Below, piece by piece: positions 52,149 to 62,732 of a stretch of 64,000 bases of DNA. Below the pieces are notes generated by a model. The model was not told the DNA's origin, ran no database searches, and saw nothing but the letters and a program-made list of their open reading frames with translations. A program made the position numbers and the translations under genes. Numbering within the stretch: the stretch's first letter is position 1; each line of letters opens with the position of its first letter. Origin of the DNA: Candidatus Helarchaeota archaeon (GTDB lineage Archaea > Asgardarchaeota > Lokiarchaeia > Helarchaeales > RDOG01); contig JAHPZH010000001.1 of assembly GCA_019058315.1 (NCBI GenBank), forward strand, positions 591,536 to 655,535, written 5' to 3'.

Positions 52149-53915
52149 TTACTGCTTTTTCATCTCCCGATCTCGTAATGCACGACGCATTACCTTGCCC
52201 ACAGCCGTCTTAGGTATAGATGAGATAAACTCCACCTCTCTGGGGTACTTATAACCAGCTATATTTTCTTTAGCCCATTCAATTATTTCTTCTGTTGTTG
52301 TGTCTTTAAAATCTTGTTTCAATTTGATAAATGCCTTGATTTTTTCTCCAGTTAATTTATCTGGAATGCCAATTACTCCGACTTCTAAAACTGCTGGATG
52401 CTCATAAAGACTAGCTTCGACTTCTGCTGGTAAAATTCTATATCCTTTATATTTGATCATTTCTTTTGAACGCCCAGAAATGTAAAAATACCCATTTTCA
52501 TCCATCCGACTAATATCACCAGTCCTAAGCCAAATTTTTCCTTTTTCATCTTTAATCAAAACTCGTGCGGTAGCTTCTGGATTCTTCCAGTATCCTTTCA
52601 TTACTTGTGGTCCTCTAATTAAAAGCTCGCCATCTTGTCCTGGTTCCAATTCTTCTAATGTATCTAGGTCTACAATTTTAACATCGGTATCGATAATTGG
52701 TAAGCCTATAGAGGCAGGAATCCATTTTGCCCAGCTTTGAGGTTGCATGTGGGTACCAGGACTACATTCAGTTAATCCAAAGACTTGACGAACTTGAACT
52801 CCAGCTACTTCTTCCCACTCTTTTGCAACAGCTGGAGCTACTGCTGCACCACCTGCTGCTACTCTATCTAATGAAGTTAAATCTCGTTTTTTAAAGTCAG
52901 GATGGTTTGCAATCATAATATACATAGTAGGTACGCCAGAAAAAGCCTCAACTTTGTACATTTCAATTGATTCTAAAATGGATGCAATATTTAAAGAATC
53001 ATAAACAATTAATTGTGTTGCAGCGGCTGAATAGCCGAGGATTGAGATCATACCAAATGTGTGACATAAGGGAAGAACCATTATAAAAGATATTTTTCCA
53101 TAATTTTTATCGAGATATTCCTCTTTAAATTCATCCATAAAATTCCCCAATTGACTAAGATTAGCAAGAATGTTAAAATGAGTCAAGATGACTCCCTTCG
53201 GAAGTCCCGTTGTCCCTCCTGTATATAATAAACAAAATAGATCTTCTTTTATATTAATTGGAATTTTTTCTTCTAAAGGTTGATATTTTTCGAGTAACTC
53301 ATGAAAATTTAATATTTCTACACCAGGAATTTCTCTTGTTTTTCCTTCATCTTCTATATCTTCTTTTATGAGAATAATTTTTTCAAGATCAAATTCTTTA
53401 CTTGAACGCTTAAATAGTGCAAAATTCTTTTCATGGACTACTGCAATTTTAACATCGCCACAATCTCTTAAAATGTGGGATACTTCGAGCTTTTTTAGTA
53501 AAGGATTTATTGGAACCAAAACTGCGCCTAATTTTGCGCATGCCCACATAGCAATAACAAATTCTGGGCAATTTTTTGAATTTAATGCGACTGGAATACC
53601 CTTTTTAACACCAAGATCTCTTAAGGCATTTGCCATCTTCTTTGAATAGTATAGAATTTCTCGATAGGTATATTTCTGCTCTTTTGGTTTAAAATTTATC
53701 GCAACATTGTTTGGAAAATTCATCGCCACTAGCTTTAATACACAAAATACACCATTATATTTTTCTATAGCATCATAATTCAAGGTTTTTGGCATCCATT
53801 CAGGATAATTTTTATACCAAAGTCGATCGGGTCTTACCCATGGGCTTGGGACATCAAATTTACCGGTTCCTTCACCTGGATCAACTGGACATTCTTCATC
53901 AAATTCAAATTTCAA
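52149..53915 (-). CDS. Acyl-CoA synthetase (AMP-forming)
   Basis: The ANL superfamily enzyme of 588 residues has the P-loop LYTGGTTGLPKGVILTH and the A8 core (WLRTGDISRMDENGYFYISG, then RSKEMIKYKGYRILPAEVE), with the catalytic Lys in the C-terminal KTAVGKVMRR. It activates a carboxylic acid via the adenylate to a CoA thioester; chain length cannot be read. N-terminal 30 residues precede the fold. Long-chain or aromatic acids are the usual substrates. The convergent neighbour is a phosphoesterase. Confidence 0.92.
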   Translation of the reverse strand: MKFEFDEECPVDPGEGTGKFDVPSPWVRPDRLWYKNYPEWMPKTLNYDAIEKYNGVFCVLKLVAMNFPNNVAINFKPKEQKYTYREILYYSKKMANALRDLGVKKGIPVALNSKNCPEFVIAMWACAKLGAVLVPINPLLKKLEVSHILRDCGDVKIAVVHEKNFALFKRSSKEFDLEKIILIKEDIEDEGKTREIPGVEILNFHELLEKYQPLEEKIPINIKEDLFCLLYTGGTTGLPKGVILTHFNILANLSQLGNFMDEFKEEYLDKNYGKISFIMVLPLCHTFGMISILGYSAAATQLIVYDSLNIASILESIEMYKVEAFSGVPTMYIMIANHPDFKKRDLTSLDRVAAGGAAVAPAVAKEWEEVAGVQVRQVFGLTECSPGTHMQPQSWAKWIPASIGLPIIDTDVKIVDLDTLEELEPGQDGELLIRGPQVMKGYWKNPEATARVLIKDEKGKIWLRTGDISRMDENGYFYISGRSKEMIKYKGYRILPAEVEASLYEHPAVLEVGVIGIPDKLTGEKIKAFIKLKQDFKDTTTEEIIEWAKENIAGYKYPREVEFISSIPKTAVGKVMRRALRDREMKKQ

Positions 53916-54035
53916 TTTTTGTTTCTCCTTTTAAAGTAACAAATAATTAAAATAATTATTATATCCTCATTTCTTATGAATACTTTATATAATTATCTAA
54001 AATTTAATGCGATCTAAATAAATAAATGACTTAAA

Positions 54036-55184
54036 ATGACAAAATACAGACTAGTTGCTTTATCTGATTTACATCTAGGTCATGAATCATGCCTTTTAAG
54101 AAATGAAGGATCTATAGAAGGTTTAAATGAAGCAATTATTGCTATGCAAACTAAAGATATTAATGGGCCTGAAATACAAGAAATTGAAACTTTAGTCTTA
54201 ATAGGTGATATAATCGATGCCGCATTATGTAGAGCTAATGATATGTATGAAGCTGCAGGATCTTTTTTCAGAGAATTAACAAATAGAATAAAGATAGGAA
54301 AAATTGTAATAATTCCAGGAAACCATGATAGAATTTTATTAAAAGATGCCACTGATACACTTCAGAATTCGGGAACACTAACTCAATATTTTGATGGCGT
54401 ATTTCCTGTCGAGGGTCTCGATATTGATTTGGAACCTGAATTATTTAATATTTCGATAAATTACTACCAAAATTTATCACTACTTCAGCTTTATGGCTTA
54501 AAAAATTATCAAAATCAACTCAATGTTGGAAAAAAAACCAAAATTTATTTTGCTAACCCTATTTTTTATGAAAAAATTGGAAATAAATCGTTTATATTTA
54601 ATCATGGACTCCATATGTATATGGATTATTTTCAATTAATTTCAAAAGCACAAACTCTCAAAGAGATTGAAAATAATTCTATAAACATTGTTACAACTAT
54701 TTGGAATAACAGAGGAGATCACGATCTTACAATACAAAAGAGTTTTTGGACAGGAGTCCAATTTTTCCATTCACAATTACTAAAATTTAGAAATATAACA
54801 GATTTTTGGTATAAGCCATGGACATTATTAAAAAAAGAAAAATCACGATGGAATAGAAAATTTAATCCCTTTAGAAATTTAATTGATAATCCAAAAATTG
54901 AATTTTTTCGAAAATTATGGTCAATATTCAAAAAAATCCCTGATAAAAATATTTCAAAAAATAATATGGTATTTGTCTATGGTCATTTACATACTTCTGA
55001 ATTCAAAGAATTTTATGTAGACAATACAATTGGGAATGTGGTTAGCTTTAATACAGGAGCATGGAATACTTGGCATAAAAAACTTAGACCCGATTCATGT
55101 ATCCTCACTATTGATAATAAGGAATCTAAACTCTGGAGATATCAATACCCCAAAGATCTAGTAAAAAGTTTAGCTCCATTTTAA
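54036..55184 (+). CDS. Metallophosphoesterase, larger type
   Basis: This is a 382-residue calcineurin-like phosphoesterase with LSDLHLGHES, LIGDIIDAA, IPGNHDRIL, NHGLHMYMD and YGHLHTSEF as metal motifs. A basic, aromatic-rich insertion (about 245-305) sits before the last motif and may contact membrane or nucleic acid. The substrate is unknown. The ATG start is preceded by AT-rich DNA. It is not obviously in an operon. Confidence 0.87.
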   Translation: MTKYRLVALSDLHLGHESCLLRNEGSIEGLNEAIIAMQTKDINGPEIQEIETLVLIGDIIDAALCRANDMYEAAGSFFRELTNRIKIGKIVIIPGNHDRILLKDATDTLQNSGTLTQYFDGVFPVEGLDIDLEPELFNISINYYQNLSLLQLYGLKNYQNQLNVGKKTKIYFANPIFYEKIGNKSFIFNHGLHMYMDYFQLISKAQTLKEIENNSINIVTTIWNNRGDHDLTIQKSFWTGVQFFHSQLLKFRNITDFWYKPWTLLKKEKSRWNRKFNPFRNLIDNPKIEFFRKLWSIFKKIPDKNISKNNMVFVYGHLHTSEFKEFYVDNTIGNVVSFNTGAWNTWHKKLRPDSCILTIDNKESKLWRYQYPKDLVKSLAPF

Positions 55185-55406
55185 AGTCATTTTAATTAAG
55201 GAAAAATTCTAAAAAGTAAATTGTTAATAAAATTTTTTCAGCTAAAGTTTGCAACTTTGCTATTTTTTATCCGCAAAATATAGTTTTATATAATGCGAAA
55301 TTCATAATATAAATTGGATTTTTCTTGAATATCACATTTTTTACAATTAAACTTGAGAATTCTTAATGGTTCAAATTTCATTATTTACTGATTTTGGTTG
55401 AGAATT

Positions 55407-56369
55407 ATGATAGAAAAACTAGATCGAGACGGATTTGTACTAGATTTTCAAAAAATTAATGCTCAACCAATTGAATTTTATGATGATACTATTGGTGAAT
55501 TAGTTTCACAAGACATATATCAAGTAGCACGTAAAGATGACCAATATAAAATAAATATAATTAAAAAATCAAGAAATAAAGGTAATGAAATATTTAGACT
55601 GACTGTAAACCAAAAGGAGTTAGATGAAATCCTATGGGGTTTACCTAAAGAACTATTTTATGGTTTAAGTGAAACAAGAGATGAATTCAAAAAAGAAATG
55701 GAATCTTGGAATTCTGAAAATTTAGGCTCTAAATTCTTTATTACAGATAATGATGCTTTACCACTATATAGTAGAGGTGTTCTAGTTCAACACGATGAAA
55801 TAATAAATTCATATGTAGTAGGAAAATTATTACCTATTTATGAAGAATTCGGGGAAGAATTTGTAGGAGAAAAGCCATTTACAATATTATTTGCGAGACC
55901 TGAATCATTTGCTTATATTTTTGATAATGAAATTAATATATCAGTCTCTTTTACTGAAATAAACTCAATTTTGCATTTAAATAAACTATACTTGGCTGCA
56001 GCCAAAGTATTTTATGGTAAAAAAAGCCATGAATTTCGATTAAATTATGCAATTTCTGATTTTATTAAAGCAAGCTTTGATTTAAATATTTCAAACTTAT
56101 CATGTGTCATATTTAACCAAGATCTAGAGCTTGAATTTTCAAATATGGATGATTTTGAAATTGATTGCCTGGAGAAATTAATAAAATCATTTCCAAGGAT
56201 AAAAGATGAGTTAAAAATTGAAATTCAAGATTCAATTATAGGTGGGAATAATAATTCTTATGGAATGGGTATTACTAATAAAGGTATAATTGTTATTAAA
56301 AATGAACTCCAAAGTTTCTCAATTATTAAGCAAAAATTTATAGAAAATGCACTCCCAATTAGACCATAG
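55407..56369 (+). CDS. Protein of unknown function
   Basis: The predicted protein of 320 residues (from the ATG at 55407; a TTG three codons earlier is also possible) is a mixed alpha/beta protein without signal peptide, membrane segment or Cys motif. It is rich in acidic residues and strands of the form SNLSCVIFNQDLELEF. The length and base composition look like a real gene, but I do not recognise the family. It lies between a phosphoesterase and a glycosyltransferase. Confidence 0.65.
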   Translation: MIEKLDRDGFVLDFQKINAQPIEFYDDTIGELVSQDIYQVARKDDQYKINIIKKSRNKGNEIFRLTVNQKELDEILWGLPKELFYGLSETRDEFKKEMESWNSENLGSKFFITDNDALPLYSRGVLVQHDEIINSYVVGKLLPIYEEFGEEFVGEKPFTILFARPESFAYIFDNEINISVSFTEINSILHLNKLYLAAAKVFYGKKSHEFRLNYAISDFIKASFDLNISNLSCVIFNQDLELEFSNMDDFEIDCLEKLIKSFPRIKDELKIEIQDSIIGGNNNSYGMGITNKGIIVIKNELQSFSIIKQKFIENALPIRP

Positions 56370-56463
56370 AATCATATTATAAGATACCCAAGCTGATTTG
56401 TTTTTTAAGTAGCTAAAAAATATTTACGAATATTTTTGTATTTTATCAACTTAACTGATAATA

Positions 56464-57717
56464 ATGCAAATAATTCATTGTCCATATGGTTATTTTCCTT
56501 CCATTTCAGGAGCTGAGCTTTATATACAAAGAATTTCAGAAATTTTGTTAAAGAGAAAACATAAAATTAAGGTTTTTTGTTCTAATGCAATTGATTTTCA
56601 AGCCTTTAGATCGCCTAAAGGAAAAATAATATCAGAACTAGAGAGAAAAGTTAATAATGTCGAAATAAAAAGGTTTAAAATCGAATATTCTAAATTTATT
56701 AACTTCATTAAATTAATTCTAAATACTTCTCTAAAAGAAATATTAAATAAAATAAGTTTTTTGAAATTTAACCTAATAGATCTGCTTAAATTTGTAAAAA
56801 ACGGTCCCTCTATTCCCGATTTTTTCAGATCACTATTAAAACAAGATGCAGATATTTTCCATACAACTGCTATTCCTTATTTAAATATAATATTAACATT
56901 AATTGCTGGCAAATTAAAAAAAATACCAATTATTTGCACTCCTTTCTATCATTTTGAAAATGAAAGATATCAAGATCCTTCTTTTTCTCGTATTTTAGGT
57001 GAATTTAACAAAATTTTAGTCTGCTCAAAGGCCGAAAAAAACTATTTAATTGAAAATGGAATAAAACCAGAAAAAATTAAACAAATACATATGGCGGTTG
57101 ACTTGCATAAATATGAAAAAGCAAAAAAAAATTGGTTTTTTGATAAATACCCTATACAAGGACCAAAGATTTTATTTTGTGGTTATAAGAATATTGAGAA
57201 AGGAGCAATTAGCATTTTAGATTGTATTAAATATGTAGTATCTGAAGTACCAGACACTAAATTCATTTTTATTGGACCTAGCACTAAGGTATTTAATATA
57301 AAAAAAAGAAAATTAGGTGATTTAAGAGAAAATATCGTTAATATTGGAGTTCTGCCTTACGATGCAACCCTCAAACGTGGAGCATTTGCTGCGTGTGATA
57401 TGTATCTTATGCCTTCTAGAAGTGAAGCATTTGGTATAGCTTACTTAGAGGCGTGGGCTTGTAAAAAACCAGTTATAGGTGCAGATATAAGGGCATCAAT
57501 AATTGAAGATGGTCAAGATGGTTTTGTAGTTCCATTTAATTCATCTCCTAAATTATTAGCTGAAAGAATTATCAAGTTAATAAAAGATGAAAAACTAAGA
57601 ACTGAATTAGGTTTGAACGGTTATAATAAAATTAAAAAGAATAATTGGACTTGGGAGCATTTGGCAATAAAAATTGAAAATATATATAAAGAGGTGATAA
57701 ATTCTAGTGAAAACTAA
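56464..57717 (+). CDS. GT4-type glycosyltransferase
   Basis: The enzyme transfers a sugar from a nucleotide donor, cytosolic or membrane-associated. The 417-residue GT-B protein starts with YGYFPSISGAELYIQRISE (acceptor half) and has the donor-site motif MPSRSEAFGIAYLEAWACKKPVIGADI with the E-x7-E residues. A basic patch (about 85-115) may bind lipid. Its stop overlaps the start of the decarboxylase gene by 11 bases, so the two are coupled. The product could serve surface glycan or glycolipid synthesis. Confidence 0.9.
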   Translation: MQIIHCPYGYFPSISGAELYIQRISEILLKRKHKIKVFCSNAIDFQAFRSPKGKIISELERKVNNVEIKRFKIEYSKFINFIKLILNTSLKEILNKISFLKFNLIDLLKFVKNGPSIPDFFRSLLKQDADIFHTTAIPYLNIILTLIAGKLKKIPIICTPFYHFENERYQDPSFSRILGEFNKILVCSKAEKNYLIENGIKPEKIKQIHMAVDLHKYEKAKKNWFFDKYPIQGPKILFCGYKNIEKGAISILDCIKYVVSEVPDTKFIFIGPSTKVFNIKKRKLGDLRENIVNIGVLPYDATLKRGAFAACDMYLMPSRSEAFGIAYLEAWACKKPVIGADIRASIIEDGQDGFVVPFNSSPKLLAERIIKLIKDEKLRTELGLNGYNKIKKNNWTWEHLAIKIENIYKEVINSSEN

Positions 57718-58930
57718 AATTTCAGGGAATCCTATCGCTACAATTAGACAAAATGAGGCATATATTGATGGATTTTCTACAAAAAAAATGATAAAAGAAT
57801 TTGGTACTCCATTATTTGTATATTCAGAAAATAAGATTCGTTCTAATTGTTCAAATTTCTTACAAATACTCAAAAAATTTTTCCCAAAACTATTAGTTTT
57901 ATATTCTTTCAAGGCAAATTATCTCCCTCAAATTTGCGAAATAATAAAATCTGAAAAAATAGGTGCGGAAACTGTCACCTCTTTTGAATTAGAATTAGCG
58001 ATTCAGCTTAAATTTGATCCAAAAAAAATTCATTTAGGTGGTGTATATCTACCTGAAGATACATTAAAACTGGCATTACAAAATAGGATAGGATTAATAT
58101 CTGTCTGCTCATTAACACAACTTAATACCTTAATTAAATTAGCAAAAGATATCGATAATACTCAAAATATTGGAATTAGAATCGTTTCACCTAAATTTGA
58201 TCGTAGAATAGGTATAGTTTCAAGTAAAGATAATTTTATGAAAATTAATGATACTTTATCAAAATCTCCCAATCTTAAATTAACAACTCTTCATTCACAC
58301 TATGGTACACAAATGATGAAACCCTCAATTTTCAAAGATAATGCTAGATATGCTCTAAATACTGTATCCTTAATGGAGGAAGCTGGGTTAAGCATAAGGC
58401 AACTCAATCTCGGAGGGGGTTTTCCAGAAGCTACAATTATGAATAATAATAATCTTGAAAAAATCGGAAAGGATATTTCTGAATTGATAAAGGTATGTGG
58501 TTACCCTCATCTAGAGATTATCTTCGAACCTGGTCGTTATATTATCGGAGATGCTGGAATATTATTAACCAGTGTAATTGACGTAAATTTTGAAAATCAA
58601 CGATGGATATACGTAGATGCAGGAACAAATATCTGTCCAATTTGGGCAAATAATAATCTCAGATTTTTTTGTGCAAATAAGATCAATTCACCTCATAATA
58701 TTCCTGTTAATATAGCAGGACCTCTTCCTACGTACATGGATGTTCTTGCAAAGAAAGCTCCATTCATAAAAAATATTGAAATTAATGATACACTCATGAT
58801 TTTAAACACTGGGGCATATAACCTATCTTGGGGTACTCTCTTCCCATTTCCACAACCTCCATGTATTCTAATTAAAAATAATCAACTGGTTGAAATAAGA
58901 TCTCGAAAAAATCCATCCTTCATACTTTAG
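57707..58930 (+). CDS. Group IV PLP decarboxylase, diaminopimelate decarboxylase-like
   Basis: The 407-residue alanine racemase/ODC fold protein has the PLP Lys in VLYSFKANYLP, the HSHYGTQ loop, LNLGGGFP, EPGRYIIGDAG and GAYNLSWGTLFPFPQPP near the end. It resembles LysA but the usual CESGD motif of the C-terminal half is not evident (DAGTNICPIW occurs in its region), so the substrate may not be diaminopimelate. The gene starts inside the glycosyltransferase gene. A role in a modified amino acid or polyamine is possible. Confidence 0.8.
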   Translation: MKTKISGNPIATIRQNEAYIDGFSTKKMIKEFGTPLFVYSENKIRSNCSNFLQILKKFFPKLLVLYSFKANYLPQICEIIKSEKIGAETVTSFELELAIQLKFDPKKIHLGGVYLPEDTLKLALQNRIGLISVCSLTQLNTLIKLAKDIDNTQNIGIRIVSPKFDRRIGIVSSKDNFMKINDTLSKSPNLKLTTLHSHYGTQMMKPSIFKDNARYALNTVSLMEEAGLSIRQLNLGGGFPEATIMNNNNLEKIGKDISELIKVCGYPHLEIIFEPGRYIIGDAGILLTSVIDVNFENQRWIYVDAGTNICPIWANNNLRFFCANKINSPHNIPVNIAGPLPTYMDVLAKKAPFIKNIEINDTLMILNTGAYNLSWGTLFPFPQPPCILIKNNQLVEIRSRKNPSFIL

Positions 58931-59026
58931 ATTCAAAAATAAAATAAGATTATTAAGATGAAATAAATATAAAATCATTAATTGTAATGTTTTGTTTTAT
59001 TTAGATATTATAACGCGGTTGATGAT

Positions 59027-59452
59027 ATGAGTGAAGAACGTTTCAAAAAATTTATTGGTTATAAATTGAAAGATGGAAAATGGACATTACCTTCAGAAAG
59101 AATGAAGCAATACCAAACAGCTGTAGGGGATACACGCCCTGAATATATGTCAAAAAATCCTATTTCCAGTCCCGCTTTTACTTGTGTCCTTGTTCTTGAA
59201 GCTAGAAAACAACATGTAAAAGACGTCCCCGGATTGAATATTGATTATACTAAAGTTCTTCATGCTACACAAGCTTATGAATTCTTTAAGCCATTGAAAG
59301 CTGGTGCAGAAATAGTAACCAAGAATTATATTTCTGATATATACATCAAACGTGAAAAACTTTGGATCGAAACTACCATAGATTGTTATGATGGCGATGA
59401 TTTATGTGTCAAAGTAATAAATAAAATAGTCGTGCGTAAGGGTGGCTTTTAA
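59027..59452 (+). CDS. MaoC/FAS1-type hot-dog domain protein
   Basis: The 141-residue protein has a hot-dog fold pattern: KFIGYKLKDGKW at the start, VLHATQAYEFFKPLKAGAEI and a helix-strand end. It resembles the N-terminal dehydratase-like domains of the MaoC group, which act as hydratases or thioesterases on acyl-CoA. The single-domain form may work as a dimer. No catalytic Asp-His pair is assigned. It follows the decarboxylase by about 100 bases and is convergent with the aminotransferase gene. Confidence 0.75.
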   Translation: MSEERFKKFIGYKLKDGKWTLPSERMKQYQTAVGDTRPEYMSKNPISSPAFTCVLVLEARKQHVKDVPGLNIDYTKVLHATQAYEFFKPLKAGAEIVTKNYISDIYIKREKLWIETTIDCYDGDDLCVKVINKIVVRKGGF

Positions 59453-59477
59453 AAGTAAAAAATAAAGTAAAAAATAA

Positions 59478-60890
59478 TTATGCCACTAATTGTAAAACTC
59501 GATCATATGCCTCTAACGCTTGATCTATAATTTCATTTGTATGAGCCATTGTTGTATAACCTCTACTGCCAGCAAGTGTAAAAACACCCTCTGTTAGTAG
59601 GGCAGCTTGAAATTCGTCCATTACTTTTTTACGAACATTGATTTGGTTAAAGATATCAGGATCTGAAAGTTTTAAAGCTAAAGGAGCACCTGTTTCTATA
59701 TGAAGCACTGATTTAAAATTAAATGCAACAAAGGGCAAATTATATTTTTCAAAAAGTTCTTCCAATCCTTTAGTAAGCCTGTCGCCTGCCGCAGCTGCTT
59801 TTTCTATGGCATTAGTTTCTGCGATTGCTTTAATTGTATGATAACATGCTGCACAAGTTATTGGGTTTGCAGTTACTGTACCACCAGTATATGTCCTTTT
59901 TTTACCTTTTTCTACACCCTCAATTCCTGCAGCGAAATGGATCATAACATCTTCTCTACCACCAACTCCTCCACACATTGGGAATCCATGCGTTATAATT
60001 TTTCCAAAAGCCGTTAGGTCTGGTTTTACATTATAATATTCCTGAGCTCCGCCCATTGCCATTCTGAACCCCGATACTACCTCATCAAAGATTAATAATG
60101 CTCCATTTTCATCACAAACTTCTCGTAAAATTTGATTCCATCCCGGCTTTATCGGATGAGTTCCAGATTCTCCACCAAGGGGTTCTACAATAATAGCAGC
60201 AACATCATTTTCATATTTTTTGAAAACTCGCCGAAGCTTTTTTTCATTATTAGGTGGTATTGAAAGAGTGTGTTTAAGTACTGAACTTGGGATGCCATGT
60301 GATTCAATTGCTTTGATTCCTGGGATATGCATGTCATATACCAATTGATCTCCCCAACCGTGATAAGACCCTCCAATTTTAATTATCTTATTTTTCCCGG
60401 TAAATACTCTTGCAACTCGAAGTGCTGCCATATTTGATTCGGTTCCAGAAGCAAAGAACCTAAATAACTCAACAGATGGAACATATTTCTTAATTTGTTC
60501 AATCGCTTTTATTTCGTATTCTGAAGTAACGCCGTGTGCAGCTTGGTTATTTTGCACGACTTCTGCCACAGCATCACGAATGGGAGCATAATTATGCCCT
60601 AAAATTATTGGACCGCCACAACTTAAAAAATCTATATATTGGTTGCCATCTACATCCCACATATAGGGACCTAATGCCTTATCTATTACTACGGGATATG
60701 GATGTTTAATGCTTAAATTATGTTCTAAACCGCCAGGAATTAAAGTCTTTGCTTTTACAAATAATTCCTTAGATCGAGGAGTTAAATCTTCAAATGCTCC
60801 AATTACTTTCTTCATTTTTTCAGGTGCAATTCTAAGAACGGGCTGCGTAACAAGCTCTCTTAATCTTCTAACAATCTCTTCATATTCCAT
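59478..60890 (-). CDS. Class III PLP aminotransferase, glutamate-1-semialdehyde aminomutase-like
   Basis: The 470-residue PLP enzyme resembles HemL: PYMWDVDGNQYIDFLSCGGP, ASGTESNMAALRVARVFTG, IFDEVVSGFRMAMGGAQEYY and the PLP Lys in FGKIITHGFPMCGG. The N-terminus is extended by about 40 residues. Since HemL in archaea makes aminolevulinate and nothing else of haem synthesis is nearby, it may be a related aminotransferase acting on another substrate. It lies about 190 bases downstream of the RuBisCO-like gene on the same strand; co-regulation is possible. Confidence 0.88.
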   Translation of the reverse strand: MEYEEIVRRLRELVTQPVLRIAPEKMKKVIGAFEDLTPRSKELFVKAKTLIPGGLEHNLSIKHPYPVVIDKALGPYMWDVDGNQYIDFLSCGGPIILGHNYAPIRDAVAEVVQNNQAAHGVTSEYEIKAIEQIKKYVPSVELFRFFASGTESNMAALRVARVFTGKNKIIKIGGSYHGWGDQLVYDMHIPGIKAIESHGIPSSVLKHTLSIPPNNEKKLRRVFKKYENDVAAIIVEPLGGESGTHPIKPGWNQILREVCDENGALLIFDEVVSGFRMAMGGAQEYYNVKPDLTAFGKIITHGFPMCGGVGGREDVMIHFAAGIEGVEKGKKRTYTGGTVTANPITCAACYHTIKAIAETNAIEKAAAAGDRLTKGLEELFEKYNLPFVAFNFKSVLHIETGAPLALKLSDPDIFNQINVRKKVMDEFQAALLTEGVFTLAGSRGYTTMAHTNEIIDQALEAYDRVLQLVA

Positions 60891-61087
60891 TTTTTAACAT
60901 CATCCAATAATAAAAATAATTCTCAATGATTATAACAATTAATATTTGGTTAAAAACTATATTATCATTTTTTTTATGAAATTTTAGATATCAAAAAAAA
61001 TCTAATAAATTCAGAATCCGTAAATAGAATTATGCTGATTTTGGATTTGATATAATTAAAAAAAAAGGATTTTTAGAAATAATAACT

Positions 61088-62404
61088 TTATATTGCAGTT
61101 TTTTTGGCACCCCAAAGACCCATTGCAACGCCCAATTCTCTATGATCTTTTGCATATTTTGCTAAAGGTATATTTTCCATGGTAGCATCTATTGCTTGGC
61201 GAAATGCCATCGCACCTGATCGAGGACCATCTGGATGTGCGTGGATTCCTCCGCCAGAACCAATAACAATATCATTACCTAAAGTCTTCATACATTTATC
61301 AACCATCCCTGCAGTAATTCCTCCTGAAGGCATCGGAAACATTGGCTTAATGTTTGCCATAGGAAACCGACAGTTTCGGGCAACTCTTGTGAATTTTTCA
61401 GATATTACAGAGGCTTTACCATAAGGGGCAGGATGTACAACTATATCTGCACCGCACAACCGTGCAAATTTAGCTAATATTAAATGTGAACTTACTCCAT
61501 GCCAAGGACTCATATACATAGCTCCCGCATAATCCATATGTGCTAGAATCGGAACTTTCACACTTGGATCGCTAGAGAGTTTCCTTAAAACAGGTAATCC
61601 CATAACTAGGTAATTAACCATCAATGCATTAGCTCCTAATTCTTGAGCTTTATCCGCATTTTCGAAGAAGTTTTCTAAATTATCTGTTATGTTTACTGTA
61701 AATAGAGTATCTTCTCCTGATTCTTCCTTGGCTTTGTCCACCTCTTCCATATAGGCAGGTACTCTTTGTTCAAGTGTATTAAAATTTTGATTTGCAAGCA
61801 ACTCATCATCTTTGATTACGTCACAACCTCCCACAGCAGCATCAAAAAATAATTCTCTAAATGAATCATTCCAAGTATAGACACAGGGTTTTATCATGTT
61901 ATTTAGCAAGGGGCGTTTAGGAATATTCAATCGTTTTCTAACACCTTCAATACCAAATTTCGGACCTTTGAAATCCTTCAGATAAGATTTCGGGAACCTA
62001 AGATCTACCATTTTCAAATCTCCACCCATACTTATATTACCAAAGGTGGCAGTTAACATCATAGCTATTTGATTCGCCATATTTATTACTGGAAATGCTA
62101 TTGAAATTGCATACGTACGTTTTGGTTCTTCTTTTTTACCAGGTCGTTCAAATTCATAATCCGGTAGTTGAGTAGCCCAAAGTACTCGCGCAACATGTTT
62201 TTTTCTAACTTCTGGTGTTTCTGCTGGGACAGGAGTCCATGTACCAGTACTCTGTTCAATTGCTAATGCAGGACCTATAAGATCCACATTGATATTTGCA
62301 TCCACCATTCCTATATATGTCCCAATTATATAATCTTCAAAATCAATACCATCTGGAAGTGCCCAAGGCTCAGCCATAAGATCTGGTGGTTCATATTCAC
62401 TCAT
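61088..62404 (-). CDS. RuBisCO-like protein (form IV type)
   Basis: The 438-residue protein has the RuBisCO large-subunit fold. Many active-site positions are kept: E50/T55/W56 (EQSTGTW), N123, K172, the carbamylated-Lys motif with K198, D200 and E201 (DVIKDDE), H289, K330 (loop 6, YGKASV), S360 and G384-G386. Two are altered: the K-P-K motif is K-P-C (C174 in place of Lys 177 of spinach) and the residue after H289 is Met, not Arg. These changes in the phosphate/enolisation site argue for a RuBisCO-like protein instead of a carboxylase. Relatives act as enolases or isomerases on sulfur-containing or other sugar phosphates. Substrate unknown. Confidence 0.88.
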   Translation of the reverse strand: MSEYEPPDLMAEPWALPDGIDFEDYIIGTYIGMVDANINVDLIGPALAIEQSTGTWTPVPAETPEVRKKHVARVLWATQLPDYEFERPGKKEEPKRTYAISIAFPVINMANQIAMMLTATFGNISMGGDLKMVDLRFPKSYLKDFKGPKFGIEGVRKRLNIPKRPLLNNMIKPCVYTWNDSFRELFFDAAVGGCDVIKDDELLANQNFNTLEQRVPAYMEEVDKAKEESGEDTLFTVNITDNLENFFENADKAQELGANALMVNYLVMGLPVLRKLSSDPSVKVPILAHMDYAGAMYMSPWHGVSSHLILAKFARLCGADIVVHPAPYGKASVISEKFTRVARNCRFPMANIKPMFPMPSGGITAGMVDKCMKTLGNDIVIGSGGGIHAHPDGPRSGAMAFRQAIDATMENIPLAKYAKDHRELGVAMGLWGAKKTAI

Positions 62405-62732
62405 TTCATTTCAAAACTCCTAAATTAATTTATATTATTTATTTAATAATTAGATTAAAATTATTTAACAATTTTTAATTTAAAAAAAATTTCAATTTGA
62501 AATGCATTTTTAAATTAAAATTTTATCTTAATTACTTTATTTAATATGACTAAAAGGGAAATAATACTAAATTAGATAAGAATTTAAAATCTTAATAAAT
62601 TTTGAATAGAAATATTAAATTTAATAACAAAAGGATTGCAAAACAAATATAAATAAAAAAAAATGAAGGTTCCTCATTAAATTTTAAATATGTCAAAAAA
62701 GTGATATTATTGTACTATATTAGGGATGATTC
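62405..62732. other. Divergent intergenic region, RuBisCO-like gene / PadR regulator
   Basis: These 328 bases are very AT-rich and hold no gene I can find. They must contain both divergent promoters. If the PadR-type protein controls its neighbour, its operator should lie here; I found no clear palindrome. Confidence 0.5.

Noticed and set aside
61088..62404. A true CO2-fixing RuBisCO
   Set aside because: Two phosphate/substrate-site residues (Lys 177 and Arg 295 equivalents) are replaced by Cys and Met.
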